Shown: in pieces, positions 37,345 to 48,769 of the stretch
Position numbering within the stretch: position 1 is the stretch's first letter
How the letters are laid out: every line of letters starts with the position of its first letter
Origin: Epiperipatus broadwayi
Lineage: Eukaryota; Onychophora; Udeonychophora; Euonychophora; Peripatidae
Direction of reading: 5' to 3'
DNA: 64,000 nucleotides
Assembly: GCA_028023455.1 (NCBI GenBank)
Contig: JAQFVV010012506.1
Span: 2,472,714 to 2,536,713 of the forward strand
The notes under the pieces: model-generated
What the model saw: the letters and a program-made list of their open reading frames with translations, nothing else
What the model was told of the DNA's origin: nothing
Databases searched by the model: none
Position numbers and translations under genes: made by a program

Positions 37345-38277
37345 TTTTTAGAATAGAAAGAAAAAGAAAAGACATCATCCAGATTATCCAAAAGCATGGA
37401 ACAGCATCAATATCTCAATATTAATCATAGCATAGAAACATTCACTTAAAAAAAGTTCAGTCTATTCTCAAAAACAATTCATAAGCTTTTTTTAATATTT
37501 AAACACAAAAATTCTTAATTTTTAAATTTGAAAATTTTAGTTTTTTTTAAAATAAGTTTTTACAATGAAATGATTAAGGATGGATAAAACTGCTTTATAT
37601 CAACTCTTTTTCTAGAATTTATTAAAAATTGTTTAGAAAAAAAATTAAGACTAGATTATCTCCAATACTTATTTAATTAAATGTTTATTGATATGAGCAA
37701 TTACTTTGCATAACTCCAATCTGTGATCTATGGAGGCATGAATAATCGATAGAATTTAATGTCATAAAATTTTCATTATTGATTTTATTCAGAAGTATGA
37801 GAATGCATGCAGAAGCTACTTTTATTCTTCACTGTTATTAATACTAATAAATTAAAAAATACTCAAAGTCTCTAAATTTATTAATTCAAACCAACCTGCA
37901 TGTCTGATACTGAGTAATTTTATATCATTTGTCTGGTTTGGTATATAAATCTCTTTTATTGCATAAAATCAAAGATTAGGCTACAAAAGAATTCAGTAAA
38001 ATATGTATTTGCTGACTTAAGAATATGCCTATATACTTAGACAATCAGATTTATGTGAGATCTAACGACCTTAGAAATTTACTTAGTTAATAGAATGAAT
38101 AGTAAAGTGTAAGTAGGTTTTGTAATATAGAGTTTCTCATGATGAAAGTCAGTAGATTGGTGATCTAGTTGATATTTGTATCTGGGGTCTTTAATTACTC
38201 ACTTTGAAATTGTTGCAGCCAATAAAATTACTATCATTTGTGATTTAAAAAATCCCCTTTAAATACACAAGATTTGT
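37345..38277. other. No gene seen
   Basis: AT-rich spacer between two SINE copies; nothing recognised. Confidence 0.4.
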
Positions 38278-38416
38278 AGCTTCTGTACTTTTTTTTGTCA
38301 TATATCATAGCATCGGCTGGGAGGTGAATCCACAACCGTCTGCAACCAACTACTTGCTTGCAAGGCGGCTGCGATGACCTCTTGGCTAACAATGCTTGAC
38401 AGCTTTTGTACTTTTT
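38278..38416 (-). mobile_element. tRNA-derived SINE with 16-bp target duplication
   Basis: Minus-strand copy very like the one at 37211: CTGTCAAGCATTGTTAGCC, AAGCAAGTAGTTGGTTGC, GTGGATTCACCTCCC, GATGCTATGATATATGAC and an A tail. AGCTTCTGTACTTTTT (38278) and AGCTTTTGTACTTTTT (38401) form a target duplication with one mismatch, so insertion is fairly recent. Confidence 0.85.
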
Positions 38417-38419
38417 ACT

Positions 38420-41170
38420 AGGCTCTAATACCATTATTCAACAGAAGAAATTGACTCAATCTTTGTTTGGTACTGCTAATCATATAAAAGATAAAACTTC
38501 AGACGAAACCACCAATTATTTTATATTCTATTGTTTATGCACAATTTTTGTAATATTAAATAAATTACCAAATAATTGATTTCTTTTTTAAGCAGAGAAT
38601 GTAAAAAAAAAATGAAAGGTTTTATTCAAAAATAAGCAGTTACAAAAAATAGACTACACATGATGTAATTTTTAATATATTTTCCTGCCCTAACCACAAT
38701 CTGGAGTTCAAGTCCAATTTAGATGAAACTTAACAGTGTTCATTCAGAATTAGGATTTTTCTTTCATATATCAGCTCATAAAAAGTTATTGGTGAAATCA
38801 AATTATTATTACCTAGAAAGAAAAGATACCATATTAATCTGAGTCTTGATGTGCTAATTGTAATACCATTACATTCTTTGTTACTAAAAGTAAGAGTTAT
38901 CCCTTTCTTTATGATAAATGAACTAATAGTTTACTCTTATATTTTATCTTTGTTTATAATAATCAGATTAAATTCAAATCATAATTATAATAAAATATTA
39001 AATAGAAAGATAACACAATCTATTGAAAATATTAAATAATTAAGCCACTATTTAAAGTGTTTAATATGGTAATAATTTTCTCTGAAAATAATATTAAGAC
39101 CAGAATAGATTTTAGCTAAATTAAGGTCAAATAAATATCTTTTATAGATCATTATCTTAAAGATATAAAATCTAAAATAAAATAATATAAACATATGTAT
39201 GTATGAAATATTGTATAGCCTAAAATTTGAAATCAATATATTGAAATATTAATAAAACACAAATGTAGGGTAGTATTGACTTCGCAATAATTATAAATAT
39301 AGAATTCATTTAAACAGAAAATTAAACTGAAAGTAAGATAAAGTTAAATTAATATTTCCATGTGTTTATATTTAGTAAAGAAAATTATATTGATCTTTAA
39401 TTAAGTTTTTAATTATATATCTTGGTTTAAAATATTTATTAATGATATTAATATATTTATCTAAAAATGTGATAACATTGTCAGAAATATCACAATGTAT
39501 AATAGATTGATAATGAATGGTGATGAAGTCATTTGAGTGAAGTTGCAAATGAGGAATGCTGGTTTAGGCACAAATGCATCTTGGGATGTTTTGTTTTTTA
39601 CTGAGATTTTTATTTATTTGTTTGAAGTGTTAGAATGTTAAATTATAGCTAATAATATGGATTGAAATTTTTTAAAATCTCTTATTTGAAACTCACAGTA
39701 AATTTATAAAATAAAATTATAAATTTTATTAAACGCACATTATTATATTAAACTAAAATTCCTAATAATTATTGTTTTATAACAATAATCACTCAGAAAA
39801 GTTTAGAATAATTAATTATCAATTTTGTCTATTAAATGTATTTTGCTAAAATGGTTTTATTTGAAAAACAATTACAAAATTTATGCATTAAAAGTGATAT
39901 ATATATATATGCACTATCAATTATTGTGAGAGATAAATATTTGTACAAAAGTATAGTTCAGTGAAATCTCCAATACCACATTACATTTTTCTGCATGTTG
40001 TATGTGTTCTTTTTCTTTCTAAAATTATCCATATAAGTAACAATATATTTTTCTGTCAACCATTATTTTGTGTCAACACTTCCAATAAGATTTTTCCTTT
40101 TTTAAAAAAATGATGTATAATATGCTAATTGTTCTTTCTTTTTTTTATGTGTGGATTAAGTAAAAACTTTGAAATACTGTTATCATTCTTCATCACAAAT
40201 GCATATCTTTTCATATTTAGTTCACAGCATACAGCTATATGCATTTTTATATACTTCATAATTTTATCCATAACCCTGATTTATTAAATTGTATTCTTGT
40301 TTTATTACAGTATATTTATTTTATTATTTTTGGAATATATATCAATCTAAAAAGAAAGTAAAAAATCTTCATTGGTGAATGTAAAGAGTTCATTACAGGA
40401 TTTAGCATGAGTGATATTGAGTGTAAAAGTGTCATACGTCTTAAAAGATGCAAAATAAATGACTTTTTCAGCAAATAATGTTTTAAATATTATATACATG
40501 TAACTAGAGGGGATTTGAACCCAGACTTTCAAGCTCACTTTAGTCATCTGCTCCATCCTATATATGTAATTCATGAATATTAATCTTTTAAATTGTTCTA
40601 ATATGTAGCTCTAATAGATTTATGTTTTATGATTGTCTTGGTATATATAGTATAGTAAGTGGATTACAATATAGTACTAAATCTGTAATATAGCTACTAA
40701 ATAAAAAAACTAAAATGCGATTAAATACGAATTTGAAATAGAAAAATACAAAAACTCAATCATACACATACTCACATATATATTTATTCATTAAATAAAT
40801 AGAATCTGCACTTGTTTTTTTTTGTTTGAAGCCAAAAAATTAATCGAAATTTTTTAAATATTTGAACTAGTTTACTCAAAAGCAACACTGCTTTCTATTG
40901 TTGTGCGAATAATATAATTTTTAAATAAAAAAAATTCCCGTCATTGTTAACAAAATGCTTTAAAAGAAAATATAAAAAGTTCATATAAGAAAATAATCGA
41001 AAAGTTTTATAAAGCTTTTTCAAAAAGAAAAAAAAATCTGTTTATGAAGTAAAACATGTTTTTGTGAAAAAGATATATTGAAGTTGATAGAATACGTCTG
41101 CCTCTATTTATATATAAGCTACGTTTACTATGTAGCTAAACTTTTTTTAAAATCGGTTTTCTCGTTCATT
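38420..41170. other. No gene seen apart from repeat scraps
   Basis: AT-rich. Contains the relic at 39546 and, at 40505-40560, a minus-strand tRNA-like tail of the hammerhead family (GAAAGTCTGGGTTCAAATCC). No coding region recognised. Confidence 0.4.
39546..39595 (+). repeat. Hammerhead motif relic
   Basis: CAAATGAGGAATGCTGG, then TTTAGGCACAAATGCATCTTGG, is the 41.5-kb ribozyme motif with losses: the CTG is gone, GAAA is CAAA, but ATGCATC and the stem II hairpin word remain. No surrounding unit recognised. Confidence 0.45.
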
Positions 41171-41174
41171 AGTT

Positions 41175-41715
41175 TGTTTAATATATCTATAAAGATATTA
41201 CACACGGGAAAGAGAAAGGTAAATAACTCCATGTGTGTGTGTATTTAAAATTTAAAAAATCAGGTCTATTAATCTTTAACTGAGGTTTAAAGTTTATATT
41301 TGTGCTAGAGATAATCTCTAGTTTAGAAAATGATTAATAATAATCATTATTGTATTTTTCTGAGATGGATGGTATCAAAGTTGTGAGGGGAGTAAGTTTG
41401 ACAATAATAAATAAAAATGTAATAATTTACTACAGATAAACACTCTTCATATAATAGAGCTATATATGGAAGATAGTGACCTGGGCCAAATGATGAGTGC
41501 TAGTTCAGCGCGAAATGCATCTTGAAGGTCATTTGTCTTTTATTGTATCTTTACTTATATAAATTTTAAAAGAATGGGGAAGTTTGGAGGTTGTTTAATA
41601 TATCTATAAAGATATTGCAGATGGGAAAGAGAAAGGTGAATAACTCCGTGTGTGTGTGTGTTTAAAACTAAAAATAATCAGATATATTAATCTTTAACTG
41701 AAGTTTAAAGTTTAT
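41175..41715 (+). mobile_element. Tandem 417-bp hammerhead unit (retrozyme-like), 1.3 copies
   Basis: TGTTTAATATATCTATAAAG begins at 41175 and again at 41592, a period of 417 bp. Each unit runs GGGAAAGAGAAAGGT, CTCC-TGTGTGTGTGTG, AATCTTTAACTGA-GTTTAAA; the first also has the R3 block, AAATGTAATAATTTAC and the ribozyme motif (41478-41530). The second is cut off at 41715 by the LINE relic. A tandem array of ribozyme-bearing monomers in this size range is the genomic form expected of retrozymes. No ORF, so it must rely on other elements. Confidence 0.7.
41478..41530 (+). ncRNA. Hammerhead-like motif, copy E
   Basis: ATGATGAG at 41490-41497 (C3 changed to A), stem II with a G-C pair next to the core (G41497/C41511) then TGCT/AGCG, GAAA at 41512-41515, ATGCAT palindrome in the stem III position and C41521, giving cleavage triplet AUC. 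Stem I: CAA with TTG next to the core, then GACC (41478-41481) with GGTC (41527-41530) beyond an internal loop. Best-kept stem II, but the lost C3 should impair cleavage. Confidence 0.7.
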
Positions 41716-41955
41716 ATAGTTTTCTACATAGGCTATCAATTTTTAATATGAAGGCTTTGCTGTGTATAATTATTGGGGTGTAATATGAAATTCTAGTCAT
41801 TACTAAAAGATTAAAAAGTGCCACTTTTTGTAGGATTTTGAGAGTGAATTGATTATTTTTTCAGTTTTACTTATTAGTTATTTTTGGATTTATAAGTGCA
41901 TTTCTATGTTGCTTAAAAAAACCCCAAAAAGGGATCGGTGTCTTTGAAATATTCT

Positions 41956-42560
41956 TCATGATAGTGTCCTGCAAATATTGACCATAGTTGACTTCTCCAT
42001 ATTGAATTCAAGCTTATATTTTTTTGTATAAATTTGAAGAATTTTTATTAATTTTTGAATTTGTTTTTTCAATGTTAAAAACACAGATATATCATCCATA
42101 TATGCTACACATAGAATATTTGTTTTTAATTCTGATATGAATATTCCTATCAAATCATTTTCTATTGCTTTGATCAATGAATTGATGTATAATGTGAATA
42201 GAAGAGCACATAATGGTGATCCTTGTGGAATTGAACAAAAAGGATTAAAAGATGGTGAATATTTCCCATTGAGACTAATGTGTATTTCCCTGTTCAGAAA
42301 TAGATTTGTAATCAAATATACTAGTGAAGTTGGTATTGATGTTTTTATAGGTTCCTTGATTAGTAGATCAATTGGTACTGTTTCATATGCAGATTTTATG
42401 TCTAGTTTCACTACAACCACACCATATTTCTTATTAGTTTTGACTGAGTCTAATACTGTTTTAAACAGAAATGCTGCTTGACCTGTTGAAGAGTTTTTTT
42501 TTTGATTGCCTGCAATCTCAAGAGTTGTGACAATATATAGGGTTGAATTTTTTTCTTGAT
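41956..42560 (-). pseudogene. LINE reverse transcriptase domain
   Basis: Frame 41956-42420 reads VVVKLDIKSAYETVP (motif A, catalytic D in LDIKSAY), IPQGSPLCALLFTLYINSL (motif B with the usual P-Q-G-S), CVAYMDDISVFL (motif C, YMDD instead of the common YADD) and KYKLEFNMEKS (motif D/E). The upstream part (SSTGQAAFLFKTVLDSV, ~42430-42500) is in a shifted frame. The palm residues needed for polymerisation are intact in this segment even though the whole ORF is broken. Confidence 0.85.
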
Positions 42561-42681
42561 CACTGACTCTAATACCTTAATGCCAGGTGGACTCATTGAT
42601 ATTGGTCTGAGATTTGCAAGTGTGGATGGATATGTTTTCCTGTTTTTTTATGAATGGTACCAGTGAGATTGAATAGAGTCC

Positions 42682-43026
42682 TTAAATATTATATATTTGT
42701 TTTATTAAAAAATTTTCTAAATTTTTAATGTATTTTGAGGTAAATTTACTTAAATGATTATATACAAACAAGGGTTTATTATGTATCCCTGGATGGCATA
42801 TTTTTGCTACTCTTGCAAGCCTTTCAACAAATTCTTCTGATGTAAATTTTATATTATATTCTGATACTCCCAAGAAGTTATGTTTGGGAGTAAATTTTAA
42901 TTCCTTTTGTAATTTTGTTTTAAAATGTGATAATAGTGGATGCATCGTGTTGTTGCCTGTAATGATTTCATTATTCATCTTTATTGCTGTGGAGACTCGA
43001 TTTACAGTATTTGACTTAATGCCCAT
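42682..43026 (-). pseudogene. LINE linker between endonuclease and RT
   Basis: 114-codon open piece (HPLLSHFKTKLQKELKF, EEFVERLARVAKIC, NHLSKFTSKYIKNLE) lying between the endonuclease and RT of the same element. Its position and spacing fit the linker of non-LTR ORF2 proteins. No independent function known. Confidence 0.6.
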
Positions 43027-43284
43027 CTAGTATATTGTCTTGATCAAATATGGTGATGATTTAAGTATATTTTCTTTTTTTATAGCTATATATTCTCTGA
43101 GTGTTTCATATGATGATTGATATGCTCTTCTCATTGCCATTACATTTTTACATCTTTCTGTTGTGCTACAGCTGCACATGAATCTTTTATTAATGTCATC
43201 TGCAAGAACTAGGACTTTTGATGGTCCTAGTTGAGTCCTTGTTACACTATCTATTGTACCAGATATAATATTTAAAAATGCTAT

Positions 43285-44105
43285 TCAAGTTTGAACTGAA
43301 ACCATTTCAAGGTGTCTAATTTTGAATAGTAGTATATATATTTCTGAAAATAGATGTTCTGTAGTGTTACTGGGCAGAAAAACTCTAGTGGTTTTACTGT
43401 TTGTTATTAATGGTTTGTGTATAAAGTCATTTTTAAGAGTTATTATGATTGCAGCACAGTCTGAAAAAGATGTGTTTATCAGTGATATGTTCATCATATG
43501 GTGCAGTGCTGGTGAGTAAAACACCAGGTCAATCATTGATAAATATCTGCCATTATTAAATGATACAGAGTTTTGTGGCAGAAACTCTTCTCCTGTCATA
43601 AGTGTAAAAGCCAGTAAGTGTAACCATTTCATTACAAATTTGTTATATGTCATGTTGAAGTCCTCAATCAGTATTATGAGATGGGTAGATGATGCAAATT
43701 TGGCATTTAATGTATTTATTAATGTATGGATTATTTTATGATATGGTGGAATGTAAACAAATATAATATTAAGTGTTAAAGATTTATGATATAATGTTAC
43801 CAGCATATGTGCATCTATATATATAATTTTAAATGATCTAAAGAGACAATTTTTATTGATTACAATTCCCATCCCTGCTGAGGGTGAAAAGGCTGCTTTG
43901 GAGAAAGTGGCATATCCATGACTACTAAGATATGTTGATGGATGTATTTGTGATCTATTGTATATTTTTGTTTCACTTAATCCTATTAGTTGTGGCAGAA
44001 TAGTATTCATTCATTTTTTTACTTCTTTTTTTTTATCAAGTTTAATCCTCAAACATTTAAATAACCTATTTTTATCCTCATGTTTGTATTTGTTCATTGT
44101 ATCGA
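43285..44105 (-). pseudogene. LINE AP-type endonuclease domain
   Basis: Frame 43285-44010 shows IGLSETK (catalytic E), AGMGIVINKN, IIFVYIPPYHK, LIILIEDFNM (usual GDFN, here EDFN), SMIDLVFYSPA and SFSDCAAIII (usual SDH, here SDC, so the catalytic histidine is lost). The domain would nick target DNA for reverse transcription. Upstream codons 44010-44105 (LFKCLRIKLDKKKEVKK) are the start of the domain in a different frame. The D-to-E and H-to-C type losses mark a dead copy. Confidence 0.85.
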
Positions 44106-44164
44106 ATTAAACGTTTTTTCTTGGCCAGTTATTATATTTGTTTTCTTGATAAATTAATCTGACT

Positions 44165-45560
44165 TCATTCTATTACTATCTGTTTATCTACTCCAACTCT
44201 ATGTGACTTTTCAGTCATAAGATTCTCATATTTTAAACATATGGTGTCAGTCTCTTCATCCACTGTAGCTTCTGTATTAGTGTCTGGAGGGTCCTTTAAA
44301 ATTGTTGTTTTAACTTTTTTGTTGTTATCAACAAATGGTGGTAAATCATCTTCACTTAATTCAGATTTTTCCAAGTCAGGTTTCTTACCATGTTTTTGGA
44401 ATGGTGGGTGTCTGGTTTTATGTTACCTGAAGTATCATTTATTTCTGAGTCTTCTCAACAAGTCAATGTTAAGGTGTTTAATGTATTCTCCAAGATTTTA
44501 TTGATGATTGGCTCTGAAGAATAAATTTGTTCATTTGTTTCCATTACTTCTTTATACTTTTGAGATACTTCCGTTATTCATTTTGTGTGTATTGTGTTAT
44601 ATTCACTTGCTCATTTATTTGAATTTTTGTTTTTTCCTGGACTAATACATATATCCCATGTTGTGTATTGTCTATTTCTTGTGTTGAAACCCTTACATTG
44701 ATGATTCGTTGTCACTCTCAGCTTACAGTATTGGCATTTTAGTTTTGGGCAATCACTGATTATGTGTCCTCTTTTTTTTTTGCAATTAAAACATTGTGGT
44801 TTTGTTCAAAAATTATTAAAAGAAGATCATTTCTTGGTCTGTTATAAGTATTGGAATATCATTTGGGCCTGTGTTTTTATTTAAATGTACATTAAATTGG
44901 TGACTAGTATTTAAAATCGGTAGTGGAGAGTTTTTTAAATACGTTTTGAAACCTGAACACTTCTTCGAAAAGCTGCATTAGTTTTTTGAAGTAGATAATA
45001 TTGCAATTTAAATGTGTTTTTATTATTCCATTAACAATATTTTCTCTGTCTGGATTTACTTTGATTAATGCAAATTTTCATAGTGTTTTGATTTTTTTTT
45101 TTCAAATTGCCCTTTTTGTTCTTCATTATAAAATTCCTCTACAATATATTTGTGATTTATATGGTCAGCAATTCAAAATATGGAATGCAAAGTTTATTTT
45201 CATTAATTGCTTCATATAATAGATCTTTGGGATTTTATATAATGTATAGTTCATATCTGTGATTGCTAATACAAAAATAAATCTTGTGGGATAGTTGAGT
45301 TGAAAACTTCTGCTCTTTTATTTAGGTTTTCTTCCATCCACTTTTCTTCCATAATATTACTCTGAATTTCTGAAGTTTCTGAAAGCATATCTAGTTTCAT
45401 TTTGTCATTAACAGTTGATTTATGAAATCTTGGACTTTCCCCACATTCTTACCATTATCATTATTTAAATTGTTTACATTCTCACTGCCTTTCTTTTCCT
45501 GATTTTTTGACTTGTTCTTGGCATTTTGATTGCTTCTCATACATACAATCGTAAATTATA
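44165..45560 (-). pseudogene. LINE ORF1 relic with two zinc knuckles
   Basis: From 45560 downward a start reads MRSNQNAKNKSKNQEKKG, a basic tail typical of ORF1 RNA-binding proteins. At 44796-44695 two knuckle motifs lie side by side: CFNCKKKRGHIISDC (C-x2-C-x5-H-x4-C, one residue longer than the usual CCHC, perhaps from slippage in the A run) and CQYCKLRVTTNHQC. The tail (44374-44165) is acidic: MEKSELSEDDLPPFVDNNKK. Broken by stops and shifts. Likely role in the family: RNA packaging. Confidence 0.7.
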
Positions 45561-45609
45561 CTTATCTTCACACGTGGCAATCATGGCGTTCACCATGCTT
45601 GTTCTGTCT

Positions 45610-46190
45610 GTAGGTTAAGAACTAACAATTTCCTGTGGAGTTTTAAATTTTATATAAAAATGGATCTATTTTTTATCACCTTGTTGTTATTAATAATACT
45701 GCTAGGTTTCTGGATTAATCCAATGGCTTGTTTAGACAAAAAACTAAAGAGAAATTTCATTGTAAAATGCAGCTCTTTTATTAATTGGCACATGCACACT
45801 TCTTATTATCATCATTATCATCAACATCATTTCATCATATCATTTAATAAATGCTTCTGAATGTTTTATACTTTATTTACAGATTTAAAAATCACAAATT
45901 TATTGATTACTTCCCTTCTTTTTTTAAAAAAAAAAAAATCTAAAAAAGAATAAATGTGGGCAAATTGTTTAATTAATTTATTAAAAATATATTTGTTCAT
46001 TCATTAAGATTTATAAGATTGGGGGGGGGGGGGTTGTATAATTTTTTTCTTTGAGAAAAAAAAAAAAAAGCTAAATGAAATAAATGAGTGTGAAAACATT
46101 CAAATGAAGGCACAATATAATTGAATTATATTTTGACTAACAGAAAATATACATTTTAAGATTATACTGAGATATAAGATTTTTATTGTT
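45610..46190. repeat. Low-complexity stretch with 13-G run
   Basis: Contains CAT/ATC-type triplet runs at about 45805-45840 (perhaps a minus-strand RTE tail) and a 13-base G run at 46021-46033 next to T and A runs. No gene. Confidence 0.6.
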
Positions 46191-46195
46191 ACATT

Positions 46196-46278
46196 TCCAT
46201 TTACCATTGTCAAACTTCCTCCACTCACAACTTTGAAGCCATCCATTTCAGATAAATACAATAATGATTACTTATAGA
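46196..46278 (-). repeat. Dispersed repeat R3, copy 4
   Basis: Minus strand: AATCATTATTGTATTTATCT, GAAATGGATGGCTTC, AAAGTTGTGAGTGGAGGAAG and TTTGACAATGGTAAATGG, matching 41340-41420. It abuts the RTE tail that follows. Confidence 0.7.
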
Positions 46279-46695
46279 ACTCAGACTTAGGCACTTAACA
46301 AAAGAGCAGTACAGAGACTTCAAATCACTAGCAAGATATGAAGAGATATATGTTGGAGTAAGAAGAAGGAATTGACAGTGAAGTATTTGGGTGAGAGAAT
46401 GAACATATATCATTAACTTTATTGAAAGAATTAAGAGACTAAAATGAAGCTTAGCTGCACATATTGATAGAAAAGATAATAGCAGATATACAATTGAAGT
46501 CATTAATTGGATTCCAATATATTGTAAAAAATCTAGGAAGAAACCATCCTTTAAAAAAGATGGATGAAATAATGAAGTTTGATATGATATAGAAAAAAGA
46601 AGCTATGGATCAGAGAATTCAGTTAAATATGAAGATATTTTCATCTTGAAATGGGTTGATAATGATGATGATAAATTCAAATTATAGATATTTGT
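46270..46695 (+). pseudogene. RTE 3' end relic
   Basis: Plus-strand broken frames match the last ~140 residues of the 51766-54951 RTE ORF: TKRAVQRLQ-like block, then R-K-D-N-x-R-Y-T-I-E-V then INWIPIYCKKSRKK (usual D-N-R-W-T, then KR-GRP-RW), ending in GATAATGATGATGATAAA, the short tandem tail typical of RTE elements. 5'-truncated copy, as expected for LINE insertions. Confidence 0.7.
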
Positions 46696-46699
46696 GACA

Positions 46700-47650
46700 A
46701 AAAATGCACATTATAAAAAGTAGTAATACTAAAATTGGGATTATAAAACTTAGAAAGTTATAAGAATAGAACACAAATTATAGGTTTATAATTCAATAAT
46801 AATTTATATAAAGTAAACTTTGTAAAATAAACATCTTTACATAAGGAAATTGACTATTTTAATCATAACCTAAGATGAGTAATCCTAGATATTTTTTTTA
46901 GCTAGTTAAGAATTTTCAAAGCAGGTTTATATTTGTTTCTAATAACTGCATTGTCACTAGTAAATTATATAATTACTAATCAACAATTGACAGTTATCTA
47001 TTATGTATAAAAGGGTAAAACTATTTATCTAATTAATCAATTCTTAATCAGTATGCAGTTATTTTAATGTTTTGATTAATTTTAAGGTAAATAAAAGAAT
47101 AACGATAAAATCCTCATCTAATATGTTGGGACTATATCACTGTGTATATATCTGGAAAGACCTTGAGCTTGCCGTTGCGAATTTAAACCTGTTTTACTTT
47201 TTCTATATAAATTCATGCAAGCACATATTATGAATATCAACACTGAAATAACTTAAATTTTTGCTCTTTAATATATGTACTTTTGAAAAATAATACTTAT
47301 GAAATTATTAACATTTGTTTAGTTATTTTTTATGTGCTTTAATAACAATAAAATATTAATAAATTATAAATATGTAAATGCATATACAAAGAGGTGAAAC
47401 AGCTTTTTTCAATAATTCGATCAGTGTAAGGCAAAATTATCTCCAACAGTAGTCTTTATAGACAAAGAGCTATAAGAAAAAGACAATCAATACTTACTAG
47501 GCTTGCTTATTGTTGGGTAGTGAGAGTTTGAATGGATTTCTCTCTATATTTATTCTATAATTAATAATATAGATAGGTTTATGTTATGCTAATCAAATTG
47601 TCTGAGAATCAGCTATCTGTAAGAAAAATCTTAAGCCTCTCGAAAAAAAA
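46700..47650. other. No gene seen
   Basis: AT-rich sequence; nothing recognised. Confidence 0.4.
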
Positions 47651-47654
47651 ATTT

Positions 47655-47730
47655 ACTCAGCCTTGATTCGAAGCCCAGATCATAAGTATTGCAGACAGCT
47701 CTGCACTATATAGTATCATATACATATGTA
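47655..47730 (-). repeat. tRNA-like fragment, minus strand
   Basis: Minus strand has GATCTGGGCTTCGAATCAAG, a B-box/T-arm word with one change, and a purine-rich stretch before it. No complete cloverleaf. Confidence 0.4.
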
Positions 47731-48483
47731 TATAATATTATTTATTATATTTGGAGGGGAAAACAAGTTTTATAAATTTTATATGCTAGTTAAAAAACTA
47801 CAATTTTAACTTTATAATTTAAATGATTTATGTAAAGAAGAATATATTGTAAAACCTTCGAATATTATTGTAACCTAATTAAGTACGTAAAATAAATCTA
47901 AATTTTTAATATAGATCAAATATCATAACATCTACGCTAGATAATAAAGTAATGGAATATATACTTAAGTAATAATTACCTTTTTTGTTGCAGTTGCTAC
48001 TTTATTTACAAATTTCACGGTTTTTCAGTCTAGTAATGATAGTTAAAAAGTTTCTAGGTTAATTATCTTCTGAAAAATCTATTGAGGAAGTTAGAAGTAA
48101 TCTTTAATAATTGAAAATGTGACTGTCAGCTATGATTTGCCAACTTGTCATCTTTTGTAGAAAAGTGAATAATTATTTTTATGAGAACTTGACATTCACC
48201 AGTCATGTCATAATCCAATATTGAAATAGATTATATTTGGAGGCTCAGGAAAAGATGATTTATCAAATATCACAGAACTGGTTATTAATTTTAATAACGA
48301 TTTAATAGTGTACCTTGAATAAACACACATATAAATACTCTATTAGATAACATATATTTTCTTATATAAGCAAATAAATCAATATAACTAATAAGTACAA
48401 AATATAATACTCAAAGTCTGATCTATAAAATAACTTTTTTATTTGCTATTTAGAAGTAATGGCTTTATATCATTATTTTATTT

Positions 48484-48765
48484 TATCATCATCATCATTT
48501 TCAACCTTTATTGATTCATTGAAAATAAATGTTTCTCCAAGTTTAACCCAGTTTTTCTGATCTTTAGGCGTTCTTCTTTCCACACCACTCTAACAAATTT
48601 CCCTATTTCATCCATCCATCTAACATGTGGTTTCTTTTTAGGTCTTTTACAATTTCTTGGGATTCAGTTATTTCAACTGTCCATTTATCAGTATCTCTTC
48701 AAGCAATATATTTAGCCCAGTTTCATACCTATTTTATTTAATCAATATCTATCTACAAAGTGTGA
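48484..48765 (-). pseudogene. RTE 3' end relic, minus strand
   Basis: Minus-strand frames read DTDKWTVEITESQEIVKDL, KRNHMLDGWMKE-like and R-L-K-I-R-K-T-G-L-N-L-E, matching the C-terminal block of the full RTE copy, and end in GAAAATGATGATGATGATAA. Only the last ~280 bp are present. Same family as 46270 and 54600-54951. Confidence 0.7.
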
Positions 48766-48769
48766 GCTA

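Larger units (their letters stand above)
41716..45600 (-). mobile_element. LINE retrotransposon with ORF1, endonuclease and RT, truncated
   Basis: A ~3.9-kb minus-strand element. Reading from 45600 downward: an ORF1 with charged N-terminus and two zinc knuckles, an AP-type endonuclease, a linker and an RT domain with YMDD. At the low-coordinate end it stops abruptly at 41716 against the hammerhead tandem, so the C-terminus and 3' UTR are missing. It is not related to the RTE copies: it has zinc knuckles and the YMDD box. Frames are broken in several places, so it is inactive. Confidence 0.8.

Noticed and set aside
42137-42481. 114-codon plus-strand frame
   Set aside because: Antisense shadow of the minus-strand RT domain, which has clear motifs.
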